DNA of 64,000 bases from Brevibacterium sp. S22. GTDB taxonomy: Bacteria; Actinomycetota; Actinomycetes; Actinomycetales; Brevibacteriaceae. The notes under the pieces were generated by a model. That model saw nothing but the letters and a program-made list of their open reading frames with translations, was not told the origin of the DNA and ran no database searches. This document shows positions 54,890 to 62,477 of the stretch, in pieces. The stretch is taken from positions 406,791 to 470,790 of the forward strand of contig NZ_RHFG01000001.1 of assembly GCF_004745485.1 (NCBI RefSeq). Direction: 5' to 3'. Position 1 is the stretch's first letter. The number at the start of each line of letters is the position of its first letter. The translations under genes were made by a program, and so were the position numbers.

Positions 54890-55501
54890 ATGCCTACCGA
54901 CTCCGAGAACCCCTCAGATACCGTGTTCGGACAGACCCTCGGCTACGTGCGCGTCAGCAGCGCCGATCAGAACCCTGGCCGGCAATACGAGATCATCGGT
55001 TGGTGCGATAAGACGTTCGAGGACAAGCTCAGCGGGAAATCACGCGCCAATCGCGCGGGCCTGAACAAGCTCATCGACTACGCCCGCGAAGGCGACCATA
55101 TCCGTGTGGCCTCGCTGGATCGCCTCGGACGAGACGCCCGAGATCTCTACTCTCTCGTCGACACACTGACCGGGAAGGGCTGCACGGTCACCTTCGTCTC
55201 GGAGAACATCACCGTCTCCAAAGATGGCAGCTCCCCCATGCAGGAACTGTTTCTTACGTTTCTGTCGGGCATGGCCCAGTTCGAGCGCGCACGGATCCTC
55301 GAGCGCCAGCGGGAAGGGATCGAGCTGGCGAAGGCTCAAGGCGTCTATCAGCGCAAGCTCACCGACAAGGACGTGCAAGCCTGCCGGGCGATGGTCGACA
55401 TGGGGATCTCCATAGCAGAGGTCGCCCGCCGCTATGAGGTCTCCCGCCAGACGCTCTACAACGCACTCAAAGGCTCAGGAGCCTACTCCCCTACCGGGTG
55501 A
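54890..55501 (+). CDS. Serine recombinase (resolvase/invertase family)
   Basis: 203 aa. Catalytic Ser in LGYVRVSSADQN, with VASLDRLGRDARDLY and MAQFERARILERQREGI following, and a C-terminal helix-turn-helix EVARRYEVSRQTLYNALKGS. Full length for the Tn3-resolvase/Hin group. Two decayed copies of its 3' end lie at 59268-59370 and 60501-60629. No transposase for a Tn3 element is nearby, so it may be a stand-alone site-specific recombinase of the island. Confidence 0.93.
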   Translation: MPTDSENPSDTVFGQTLGYVRVSSADQNPGRQYEIIGWCDKTFEDKLSGKSRANRAGLNKLIDYAREGDHIRVASLDRLGRDARDLYSLVDTLTGKGCTVTFVSENITVSKDGSSPMQELFLTFLSGMAQFERARILERQREGIELAKAQGVYQRKLTDKDVQACRAMVDMGISIAEVARRYEVSRQTLYNALKGSGAYSPTG

Positions 55502-55658
55502 AGTCCCTTGCCCATTCTTCCCGTTGCTTCAGCTAGCACGAGGACGGCCCGACTGTGAGCCTCGGTAGTCTCGTCGGCGGCGCGGCTCATTGCAGCTTTG
55601 GCCGCCTCGGCGTCAATGCCTTCCTGCAACTCGTAAGCACCAGCTGCGACTCAACCTC
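55491..55658 (-). pseudogene. Possible gene remnant antiparallel to the resolvase 3' end
   Basis: A stop-bounded frame of 55 codons with helical, Ala/Glu-rich content (DAEAAKAAMSRAADETTEAH). It overlaps the resolvase end by 11 bases. An ATG at 55598 would give 35 residues. It looks protein-like, but there is no family or ribosome site. Confidence 0.25.
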
Positions 55659-55933
55659 TTTGCCCGGTTGGCGGATACTGAGAGTGCAGTTTCCCACACC
55701 ACTCCCCGCCGCAATGCTAAGTACCGGAAATGCACTGCTTGAGGGTAGCCAACATTCCCCAGCTGGGGCTCTGGCTGGTTGCCCCAAGCGCTATCCTGCC
55801 GACCAACTTCACGGGAAACCCGGCCACTGCGTGGCGTTGATCACCTACCGCATAACGTTACCCTTCCGACACCTCATCCACTCTTCGAGACGGATACTGT
55901 GAATTTGCTTAGAAGAGCATCCATAGTTTTGAA
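55659..55933. other. Non-coding stretch before the PLA2-like gene
   Basis: No credible frame. Holds the promoter region of the secreted protein gene; no clear hexamers identified. Confidence 0.35.
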
Positions 55934-57019
55934 ATGAGATTCATGAAAACCTTTAACATACGGTGTCGTTCGATTTTACTGTGCCTGTCTGCTGCAGCGC
56001 TGATCGCTCCCGCTGTCGCGTCTCCAGCAGTTGCTGACCAACCCGTTGTTCGCACCCAGGGGGCAGTACCGAATCGGGCACTCAAGCTCAACGACCTCGG
56101 AGCAACCAGCGTCCAGAGTGCCTCGACCTTCGGTACAACCCAACCCGAGGATGAAGACGACGAGAGCATGATCCTGTCGTCTTTCGAGCCAAAGACGATC
56201 GAGGCAAGCGACGTTACTTCAAAGGACGGCGTCAAGATTCGCTTTGATCTCCCCGCTGGATGCGGCAGCACAGGAACGGCTGGCACAGTTGACTGCGGCT
56301 TCGGCTCGGCTACATTTGACCCCGCTGTTGTTGATGCTGACGGAAACGACGTCCCTTACCGCGAAACCTCACAAGACAAATCAATCCGCCTCGAAGTCAC
56401 CCCATCATCGAAGACAGTGTTCCCTCTGACGGCAACCATGTACATCGGCGAGACGCTGACTACCGAAGACGGAGAAACGGCCACCGAAGTTGCCAGCGAA
56501 ACCTTGGGTGATGTCATTGCGATGGGGGACGATCTGGAGTTCACCGATGAAGAATTGGCGCAAGAAGAAACCGACCTCGATGCCGCGCTAGCCGAAGAAG
56601 CTGAGACCACACCCCCGACGTTCGGACCTGTTGGCCCTCTGACTCCCTACGCCAAGAAGCCGGGGAGAGTCACCATCCCCAAGAATTATCGGTACTGCCC
56701 GAAGTCGTGTAAGCCGAAGAGCTGGCATGACTATTGCACCTCCTCTCCAGACCAGCCTGTGGTTGGTAAGTATCGAGTCGATTTCCGTGGCCCGTGTGCC
56801 CGACATGATATGAACATCCAGGCAATCATGGGGAAGAAGATCTCGAACTCTGCTAAGAAGAAGCAGTGGTACAGTGCCAATGGAAAACTCAAAAGGCAGA
56901 TGAAGCAGCAGTGCCAGCATCAGTTTTCCAAAGGTACGGTCTTCCGCCAGAACTGCTACATCACGGTAGGCGTCTACTATGCAGCAGTGACAGCAAATAC
57001 TTTCGTCAAGAAGCTGTAG
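55934..57019 (+). CDS. Secreted phospholipase A2-like protein
   Basis: 361 aa. Signal peptide (cleavage near VASPAVA-D, about 36), a propeptide-like acidic region of about 200 residues, then a C-terminal domain with eight cysteines. The core HDYCTSSPDQP and FRGPCARHDMN match the calcium loop and the catalytic CxRHD helix of prokaryotic PLA2 (His291, Asp292). The second catalytic Asp of the family seems to be Asn316 here, by my alignment. Two ATGs (55934, 55943) are possible starts. Followed 13 bases later by a membrane-protein gene. Confidence 0.78.
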   Translation: MRFMKTFNIRCRSILLCLSAAALIAPAVASPAVADQPVVRTQGAVPNRALKLNDLGATSVQSASTFGTTQPEDEDDESMILSSFEPKTIEASDVTSKDGVKIRFDLPAGCGSTGTAGTVDCGFGSATFDPAVVDADGNDVPYRETSQDKSIRLEVTPSSKTVFPLTATMYIGETLTTEDGETATEVASETLGDVIAMGDDLEFTDEELAQEETDLDAALAEEAETTPPTFGPVGPLTPYAKKPGRVTIPKNYRYCPKSCKPKSWHDYCTSSPDQPVVGKYRVDFRGPCARHDMNIQAIMGKKISNSAKKKQWYSANGKLKRQMKQQCQHQFSKGTVFRQNCYITVGVYYAAVTANTFVKKL

Positions 57020-57032
57020 GAGGCACTCAGTC

Positions 57033-57392
57033 GTGAATTCATCAAGAAGTCTTGTCCTCGGAGGGCTTGTTGCTTTTGTCGCTGCGATGGTGCTCTATGT
57101 TCTCTCTCTACCGGCGTTCATTTCGATTGTGCTCGTTCTGGTCTCTGGTGTACTCGTGGCTCTAGCTATCCACCGATCACCAATAGCTCCGGAGTCAGCG
57201 AGGAAGTGGGTAGCTTCCGGCATGGCCCTGACTGTTTTGCTGGCCGCCGGGCTTGTGTGGGCTGGCTACTTCAGTCCGATCACAGCAATTCTCGATGGCA
57301 TGATTCCCCTTCTATTGGGGGTTGCAACAGTCGTCTTCGTTGTCATCGCGGCGGTCAAGATTTACAGGTCAACAGGTACTAAACAAATCTGA
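57033..57392 (+). CDS. Four-helix membrane protein next to the PLA2-like gene
   Basis: 119 aa, four hydrophobic helices (LVLGGLVAFVAAMVLYVLSL at the start). The GTG at 57033 has AGGAGG upstream and lies 13 bases past the PLA2-like stop, so the pair is co-transcribed. A self-protection or export role is inferred from context only. Confidence 0.75.
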   Translation: MNSSRSLVLGGLVAFVAAMVLYVLSLPAFISIVLVLVSGVLVALAIHRSPIAPESARKWVASGMALTVLLAAGLVWAGYFSPITAILDGMIPLLLGVATVVFVVIAAVKIYRSTGTKQI

Positions 57393-57440
57393 GCGCCTCC
57401 CGTATGTGGCCGTCGCACTTCGAACTTGGAGCAAGTACCT

Positions 57441-57902
57441 GTGATCCGTAGACCGACTCTCTTCGCTCTATCCGGCGCGGGATGCGTAGTCCTCGGCGCT
57501 GTCACCCTCCTCCCTGACTTCAGCTCTCACGGGTGGTCTGTTGTCCGACAGGCACTGTCAGCGCTCCTAATTGCTGCCGCCATCCTCCTTCTGCAGCTGT
57601 CGATTCTGTACTCCGCGTGGGAAACGTCGAAGAAGCGGTGGATGGGAGTTGCGAACCTGGTGTTTGGTGCGCTTGTTGTTGCAGAAATGGCCTGGCTGTT
57701 CTTGTCGAGCTCGATCGACTACCTGCCGGCGATCGTGTTCGCCCCTATGGTCCTGCTCTATGTTTGCTGGGTGGTCATCGCTGTGACTCTCGTGGCCAGG
57801 GATGGCGGGAAACGCCACGGGCAACCATATGAGGTTCCCCGCAAGTCGTGGACACGTGTGCTACGTCACGCAGCCTGCGTTGACGCTTCCTTCTCCACCT
57901 GA
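57441..57902 (+). CDS. Membrane protein with C-terminus overwritten by an IS
   Basis: 153 residues as read. Four helices (LFALSGAGCVVLGAVTLLPD, ALSALLIAAAILLLQLSILY and two more) followed by a basic tail. From about codon 137 (PRKSW onward) the sequence is IS3 DNA, beginning at the IS end at 57848, so the native C-terminus is lost. GGAG lies ten bases before the GTG. Third gene of the PLA2-like group. Confidence 0.6.
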   Translation: MIRRPTLFALSGAGCVVLGAVTLLPDFSSHGWSVVRQALSALLIAAAILLLQLSILYSAWETSKKRWMGVANLVFGALVVAEMAWLFLSSSIDYLPAIVFAPMVLLYVCWVVIAVTLVARDGGKRHGQPYEVPRKSWTRVLRHAACVDASFST

Positions 57903-58631
57903 CCAGCCTGCCGACCAGCCAGAAGATTGCCTTCGAACTCCACCGGCGGCACCATCCCTAACGCGGAATGCAACCGTCGTCGGTTATAGACAATCTCGAT
58001 CCACCGAGCGACCTCGCGCTTGACCTCGGTCCGCGTCTGCCACACCCGACGATCGAAGAACTCCGACTTCAACGACGACCAAAACGACTCCGACATCGCG
58101 TTGTCCCAACACACCCCGGTGCGCCCCACCGACTGCTTCAACCCCAGCTCACCGGACGCGTGATACAGCTGCGTTGACGTGTATTGTGCGCCGCGGTCAG
58201 CATGAAAAATCACGTCATTCGGAGTCATCGCTCGTATCGCTGATCCACACAGCATCTAAGTCGCCCTGGTCCCAAACCCGTTTGACGAGATCAGGAATGT
58301 GATAAGTGTCCACACCCGGCAACGTCGTCACCGGCTGGAACTTACGAGGGCTGACTCCCTCGAGGCCTTGGCGTCGCATCGACGCAGCGACCGTCTTCTC
58401 ATCCACGCACCGACCTTCACGAGCCAGTTCCGCTGTGACTCTGGGTGCCCCATAGACATCGTCAGAATCGGTGTGGACCTGACGGACCTGTGCGTCGAGG
58501 TCTCGCTGCACCCTCGCCCGCTTAGACGGACCTGCCGACCGTCGTTTCATCCACGCATAGAACCCGGACTTCGTGACTGCGAGGAGCCTGGCCATGCGAC
58601 GCACCGAGTAATTCGCCTTCTCCGTTGCCAT
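57866..58631 (-). pseudogene. IS3-family OrfB, internally deleted
   Basis: The N-terminal half (MATEKANYSVRRMARLLAVT to LDAVWISDTS) ends early. The C-terminal half, in another frame, restarts at PNDVIFHADRGAQYTS and contains the late Glu in CWDNAMSESFWSSLK. About 40 codons between the first and second catalytic Asp are missing, so the transposase is inactive. Confidence 0.85.
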
Positions 58632-58957
58632 CAGTTCGAACTTCTCTTGTTTCGAGGCTTCGACGCGAAGAAGGCGGCCGCTTTTCCCAGAAACTCGTTA
58701 TCTTGTTTAAGCTCGAAATTCTCCCGTTTCAACCGTGCCAGTTCACCACGTTCGTCCTCTCCCAGAGGCCCGGTTGACTCGCCTTCGCCGCGGAGTCTGT
58801 CCTTCTCGGCCTTGACCCAAGTGCCCAGGGTCTGCTCGCCGACTCCGAGCTCCTTCGCTACCGCCGCGATCGACCGACCCGTGCTGATGACGAGATTCGC
58901 GGCCTCGATGCGGTACTCCGGCGTGTACGAACGCCGCTGTCGCTTCTGATCTGACAT
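58631..58957 (-). CDS. IS3-family transposase OrfA
   Basis: 108 aa, helix-turn-helix YTPEYRIEAANLVISTGRSI followed by VAKELGVGEQTLGTWVKAEK and a coiled coil (LKRENFELKQDNEFLGKAAA). GGAAGG lies eight bases before the ATG. The stop overlaps the orfB ATG (TGATG). Probably inert, because orfB is broken. Confidence 0.88.
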   Translation of the reverse strand: MSDQKRQRRSYTPEYRIEAANLVISTGRSIAAVAKELGVGEQTLGTWVKAEKDRLRGEGESTGPLGEDERGELARLKRENFELKQDNEFLGKAAAFFASKPRNKRSSN

Positions 58958-59061
58958 GTTGAACATCCTTCCAGCAGGACCTGAAATCCCGCTACCTTGG
59001 GTGTCCACTATTCGAGGCTAACCTCACATAGGCCTAAAGGTTCGGTCAGTAGGCACCATGA

Positions 59062-59094
59062 GTCTCCGCCGCTGCGGTAGCGGTGGAGACTCTG
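59062..59094. terminator. Strong hairpin beside the IS3 copy
   Basis: A 14-bp stem with one G-U pair (59062-59075 with 59081-59094) around loop GCGGT. Could terminate transcription from either side. Confidence 0.5.
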
Positions 59095-59267
59095 TGTTTG
59101 AGGAGGATCTTCTGCCCGGTCGGGAAGTCGGCTATCGCCAGGATGCTGGCTTACCTGCACTGACCGAGGACATTGAACGGTGGCGGAGCGTACTGACTTT
59201 CAGTCATGGGTGGGGCCTACGTGTCTTTCAGCGAGGTTTCTGCCTGCTCCCAAATGTCCTGGCTAAC

Positions 59268-59370
59268 CGTGAAACGGTTGGTCGACGGTTACCCTGCTGG
59301 CGAGCCGAAGCGGCAGACTCTCTACAACGCACTCAAGGGAGCTGGAGCCTACTCCCCCACCGCCCGGTAG
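59268..59370 (+). pseudogene. Resolvase 3'-end relic (copy 2)
   Basis: The end of this segment reads RQTLYNALKGAGAYSPTAR and stop, nearly the same as the C-terminus of the resolvase at 55501. Upstream similarity fades quickly. Confidence 0.75.
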
Positions 59371-59453
59371 TAGATGGACATAATAAGGTGGCAGCGACCA
59401 CGCTCTTCAAGCGCGTGGCCACTGCCACCCAATAACTGAGCTCTAGAACCGTT

Positions 59454-59756
59454 CTATGCAGTGTGAAGCGCGCAGGGAAACGCCGACTTCCGTGACTTAC
59501 CGATCTTCTTGATCCCAAGCGTGTAAATCAGTGCCCATGCGATCCCGGCAGGTGCCGCTATGGCGAACGTCAGACCCGAGAGGTACATGGTTGTTGGGAA
59601 CAGCCAACGAGGACCGGGTCCGTCTAGCGTTGATACGTTAAACCCGAAAATGGTGCCAAATACATACATGTATGCGAAGACGGCCAAGAAAACTGCGGCG
59701 GCAAGGCAGGCAATTGTTAGGAGCGTGAATGCGATGAGGGCATCACAGCGTTTCAT
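59454..59756 (-). CDS. Small two-helix membrane protein
   Basis: 100 aa. Helix 1 is ALIAFTLLTIACLAAAVFLA, helix 2 lies in MYLSGLTFAIAAPAGIAWAL, with a basic C-terminus. AAGGTG lies upstream of the GTG-ATG start. Family not recognised; neighbour of another small membrane protein on the same strand. Confidence 0.6.
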   Translation of the reverse strand: MKRCDALIAFTLLTIACLAAAVFLAVFAYMYVFGTIFGFNVSTLDGPGPRWLFPTTMYLSGLTFAIAAPAGIAWALIYTLGIKKIGKSRKSAFPCALHTA

Positions 59757-59820
59757 CACAACACCTTCTTTAGGAGGTTACTGCGCTTGCGGCAGTTGAA
59801 CTTCTCCGTGTTTCAGATCT

Positions 59821-60039
59821 TCATCGTCTAGTCGAGCGAATCTTGGCAGCGAGCACTATGCCGACGACCGCCGCGATTAATTCGGCTATTCCCGCGATGG
59901 GAAAGAACACCTCACCAGGCCCGCCGTAGACGTTCGCGTCACGCTCGAAACCTGCGATAGTGCCGGTTGCGATGGCAATGCCGACTAAGACAATGAAAGC
60001 CACCAGAACTATATAGAATCCGGTTCGCGATTTCGTCAA
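59821..60039 (-). CDS. Small two-helix membrane protein
   Basis: 72 aa, TKSRTGFYIVLVAFIVLVGI, then FFPIAGIAELIAAVVGIVLA and a basic end. The start is a TTG at 60039 with a weak ribosome site. It lies upstream of the previous small membrane gene and may share its transcript. Unknown function. Confidence 0.55.
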   Translation of the reverse strand: MTKSRTGFYIVLVAFIVLVGIAIATGTIAGFERDANVYGGPGEVFFPIAGIAELIAAVVGIVLAAKIRSTRR

Positions 60040-60110
60040 AGTACACCAGCTTTCACCTAGGGTTGCCGAGATCTGGAATCGTCTTTCAGATCAATTCTAG
60101 GTGCGGAGAG

Positions 60111-60371
60111 TCAGTAGGCGAGCGTCACCTTGGAAACCCAGATTCCGTTGGAGTTCAGCGCACAAGGTGTCCGTGTTGCGGCCTTGTATCCGGCCGCCGC
60201 TTGTCTCTGCATGTACCGAGAAGCTTGCTGTTCGCAGTTATGGTAGTTCGCGCCAGGCACATATGCGTAGGCCACTCCTGCGTGCGCGGCCGAAGGTAGA
60301 GCCACTAGGGCGCTTGCGGCGATCATGGTTCCCAGTAGGACGCTGAGGATTCTGGGTGCGGTCTTTCGCAT
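60111..60371 (-). CDS. Small secreted protein with one cysteine pair
   Basis: 86 aa. Clear signal peptide (RKTAPRILSVLLGTMIAASA, cleavage near AHA-G at about 31). The mature protein of about 55 residues contains NCEQQASRYMQRQAAAGYKA and TPCALNSNGIWVSK, two cysteines that could pair. GGAGAG precedes the ATG. It may be a small effector or bacteriocin-like protein, but I recognise no family. Confidence 0.7.
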   Translation of the reverse strand: MRKTAPRILSVLLGTMIAASALVALPSAAHAGVAYAYVPGANYHNCEQQASRYMQRQAAAGYKAATRTPCALNSNGIWVSKVTLAY

Positions 60372-60500
60372 GGGTCTTCTCTCCTGATATTGAACGGCAC
60401 GCGCGAAGATTGATTCGCACAGTTTTTCGGTCAGTGAATTTTGCTTGGCAATCGAAACTACTCTGCAACCATATAACGTCAGCGTTGCAGTAAACCCGTC

Positions 60501-60629
60501 GACATGGGGACTTCGTTGGCCGAGGCCGCCCCGCGCTACAAGGCCTTCCTGCAGACCTCCTGCGGCACGCTCGAGGGAGCCGGGGCTTACTCTCCTGATG
60601 CGACACTAAAGTGGTCCGAGAAATTCTCG
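60501..60629 (+). pseudogene. Resolvase 3'-end relic (copy 3)
   Basis: The frame VDMGTSLAEAAPRYKAFLQT, then LEGAGAYSPDA, aligns with the C-terminal helix-turn-helix of the resolvase (VDMGISIAEVARRYEVSRQT, LKGSGAYSPTG). More diverged than copy 2. Confidence 0.7.
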
Positions 60630-61097
60630 TGACCGCCGCAACATTCTTCACTCGATGTTGCAGCGATCATACAAGCGCGGCAGAGCACGATCAGGGTTGA
60701 AATCAATCCCGACAGCGGCCCCATCCTAGGACAAACCGAACGGCTTCAACTTCCACAGGCTGAAAATTTGACACGTCGAGACCGACCGCACCCACAGCGG
60801 GCGAGCAGTTCCAGGCTCTGCCTGTTGCGGCGCGGCCTTTTAGTCTGACAGTGACGTTCTTTCCGACGACAGAACCTGCATATCCAAACTGGATATGCAG
60901 GTTCTGGGCTGCTTGGGTTGGATTGGTTATACGGAGCCTCGGGAACTGGCTGTGGCCGGAGTGTCGAGAGGAGATGCAGTGAAATGTCGCTCGAATCGCA
61001 CTGTAACCTGCCGCTGGCAATGATTCTGCCCTTGTCAGCTCAGGGAACATCTATGAACACGGGCTAACGCAGCGGCCCAGAGCTGACGTAGACATGT
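60630..61097. other. Mostly non-coding interval with a long perfect hairpin
   Basis: A minus-strand frame at 60703-61050 (115 codons) has a partly protein-like middle (LRITNPTQAAQNLHIQFGYA) but no signal, family or ribosome site, so it is not called as a gene. The hairpin at 60871-60905 lies inside it. Confidence 0.4.
60871..60905. repeat. Perfect 16-bp inverted repeat, 3-base loop
   Basis: The stem AGAACCTGCATATCCA (60871-60886) pairs with 60890-60905 around AAC. It is not followed by a T tract on either strand. Confidence 0.8.
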
Positions 61098-61379
61098 TCA
61101 CGCGGGTGGATGTGAGGCGATGAACACCACTATCACCATGAATAGAGTGATCGCCCCGAACACAGCGCCGGCAACGGCGGAAAGGATTCTGGGTGCCCGA
61201 CCTGACTCGTAAGCGCGGATTCCCATGAATCCAAGCCAGATAGCAACAGCAGCACAGGGGACTGCGACGAAGTCTCCGATGATAGGGATAACCGTACTCA
61301 CGAGCGCGAATATGCCGAACGCGAGAGCATATCGTCCAGACCTGGAACCGGAGAGGCCTCCGGTCGGTTGACTAACCAT
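61098..61379 (-). CDS. DUF4190-like small membrane protein
   Basis: 93 aa. After a Gly/Ser-rich start, two helices (YALAFGIFALVSTVIPIIGD region and LSAVAGAVFGAITLFMVIVV) frame the typical GFMGIRAYESGRAPRI loop of DUF4190-type proteins. No clear ribosome site. Unknown function. Confidence 0.7.
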   Translation of the reverse strand: MVSQPTGGLSGSRSGRYALAFGIFALVSTVIPIIGDFVAVPCAAVAIWLGFMGIRAYESGRAPRILSAVAGAVFGAITLFMVIVVFIASHPPA

Positions 61380-61393
61380 CGACGCGAGCAGTC

Positions 61394-61609
61394 TTACCGC
61401 CGCGGCCGGCTGCTTTGGGCACCGTTCGGTCCCTCATCGTCATCGTCCCCGATCGCCCGATCAGTTGCTCTGCGAGCTTTCCGGATTTTGTCGTCGTGTT
61501 TGCCGCCGGTGGCATTACGCGCAGCGTTTTCGGCCTTGTCGAGGAACTGTCGGCCTTTCTTGCTCCGCAAAGCCCTTTTCGCCTGCTGAATGAAGTTCCC
61601 GATTCTCAT
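61394..61609 (-). CDS. MT0933-like antitoxin family protein
   Basis: 71 aa. Lys/Asp-rich helices with FLDKAENAARNATGGKHDDK, resembling the actinobacterial MT0933 (Rv0909) antitoxin family, whose members often read KAGDAIDKKTGGKYADKI. GGGAGG lies nearby before the ATG at 61609. No toxin gene is obvious next to it, so a toxin-antitoxin role is uncertain. Confidence 0.65.
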   Translation of the reverse strand: MRIGNFIQQAKRALRSKKGRQFLDKAENAARNATGGKHDDKIRKARRATDRAIGDDDDEGPNGAQSSRPRR

Positions 61610-61860
61610 GACGCCTCCCTGGGGTATGAGGCAAATAATAAACTGAAAAGCGTCGCCGCCTGGCTGTGTTTGCGTGCACTCATGGCTATCGATCTGCATA
61701 CTCACAGTCACTTTGGAGCACCTCGGGTCTTGGACATGTCTCCGGCCATTTAGGCTGTCTCGCTGACACCCCGGTTGGTGAGGACGCAATACCCTCGTCA
61801 GGTTTTCACTGCCCAGCAGCGGGAGAGAATCAACTGGACATCTGCCTATGGGAAACCGGC
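61610..61860. other. Spacer between antitoxin-like gene and lsr2
   Basis: About 250 bases with no credible gene; AT-rich patches only. Confidence 0.35.
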
Positions 61861-62205
61861 TCAGTGGGAGTTCTCGTAGGCCTCTTCGATATGCGCAGGG
61901 ATGCGCCCGCGGTCAGAGACCTCGTGGCCAGCTTCCCGAGCCCACCTCCTGATGGCATCGAGCTGTTCTTTGTCTCGGCGTGGCCGTGTGCCTCTCGACT
62001 TCGAGCGCAAGATCCGTGGCTGCTTCCTTGCCGCTGCGATGAATGGGCGCAGTGCCTCTTCGAGTTCGTTGATGTGAGCGCTCGTGAGATCAATGCTGTA
62101 GGTGACACTGTCGATCGTGAACTGAACAGTTCTACCCTCGTCTTCACTGGTGATGAGAGTGCCGTCGGTATCGTCGGTGATGGTTTCGATCAATCTCCTG
62201 GCCAT
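61861..62205 (-). CDS. lsr2: Lsr2 nucleoid-associated protein (xenogeneic silencer)
   Basis: 114 aa. N-terminal dimerisation domain (TVQFTIDSVTYSIDLTSAHI) and C-terminal DNA-binding domain IRRWAREAGHEVSDRGRIPA with the RGR AT-hook-like motif. Lsr2 coats AT-rich, often foreign DNA and silences it, as H-NS does in proteobacteria. The ATG lies six bases after TAGACT, so leaderless. An island-borne copy could help tame the AT-richer genes around it. Confidence 0.93.
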   Translation of the reverse strand: MARRLIETITDDTDGTLITSEDEGRTVQFTIDSVTYSIDLTSAHINELEEALRPFIAAARKQPRILRSKSRGTRPRRDKEQLDAIRRWAREAGHEVSDRGRIPAHIEEAYENSH

Positions 62206-62211
62206 GGTCCG

Positions 62212-62217
62212 AGTCTA
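62212..62217 (-). promoter_or_regulatory. -10 box of leaderless lsr2
   Basis: On the minus strand TAGACT is followed by six bases and the ATG at 62205. Confidence 0.55.
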
Positions 62218-62477
62218 CTAATCGTGTCGTGTCAGTGTGGAACGCGCGCGATGCGAGAACGTTCGTTTTCGGTTCCTGAGTTTGCCAAGAATCTTCCCTT
62301 ACAGCTTTGCGGCTAGTCCGCTTATGATCGCGCCCGCCGCTGAACCGAAACTCACTACAGGCAGAAGCATCAGCCAACACAGACTTCGGCTAGCCTTATA
62401 AGTGATTGTTCATTCGTGCCGATGAGGCACCAGTGGACCGCGAGAAGAACGGTTCGAAAGCTTCAAGAGGAGGCTTC

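Larger units (their letters stand above)
57848..59008 (-). mobile_element. IS3-family insertion sequence, decayed (IS150-like)
   Basis: About 1.16 kb between matching ends GTGGACAC (57848-57855) and GTGTCCAC (59001-59008). orfA is intact; orfB has an internal deletion with a frame change. Inserted into the 3' part of a membrane-protein gene. Confidence 0.82.

Noticed and set aside
60703..61050. 115-codon minus-strand frame
   Set aside because: Partly protein-like but contains a 16-bp perfect hairpin and has no ribosome site, signal or family.
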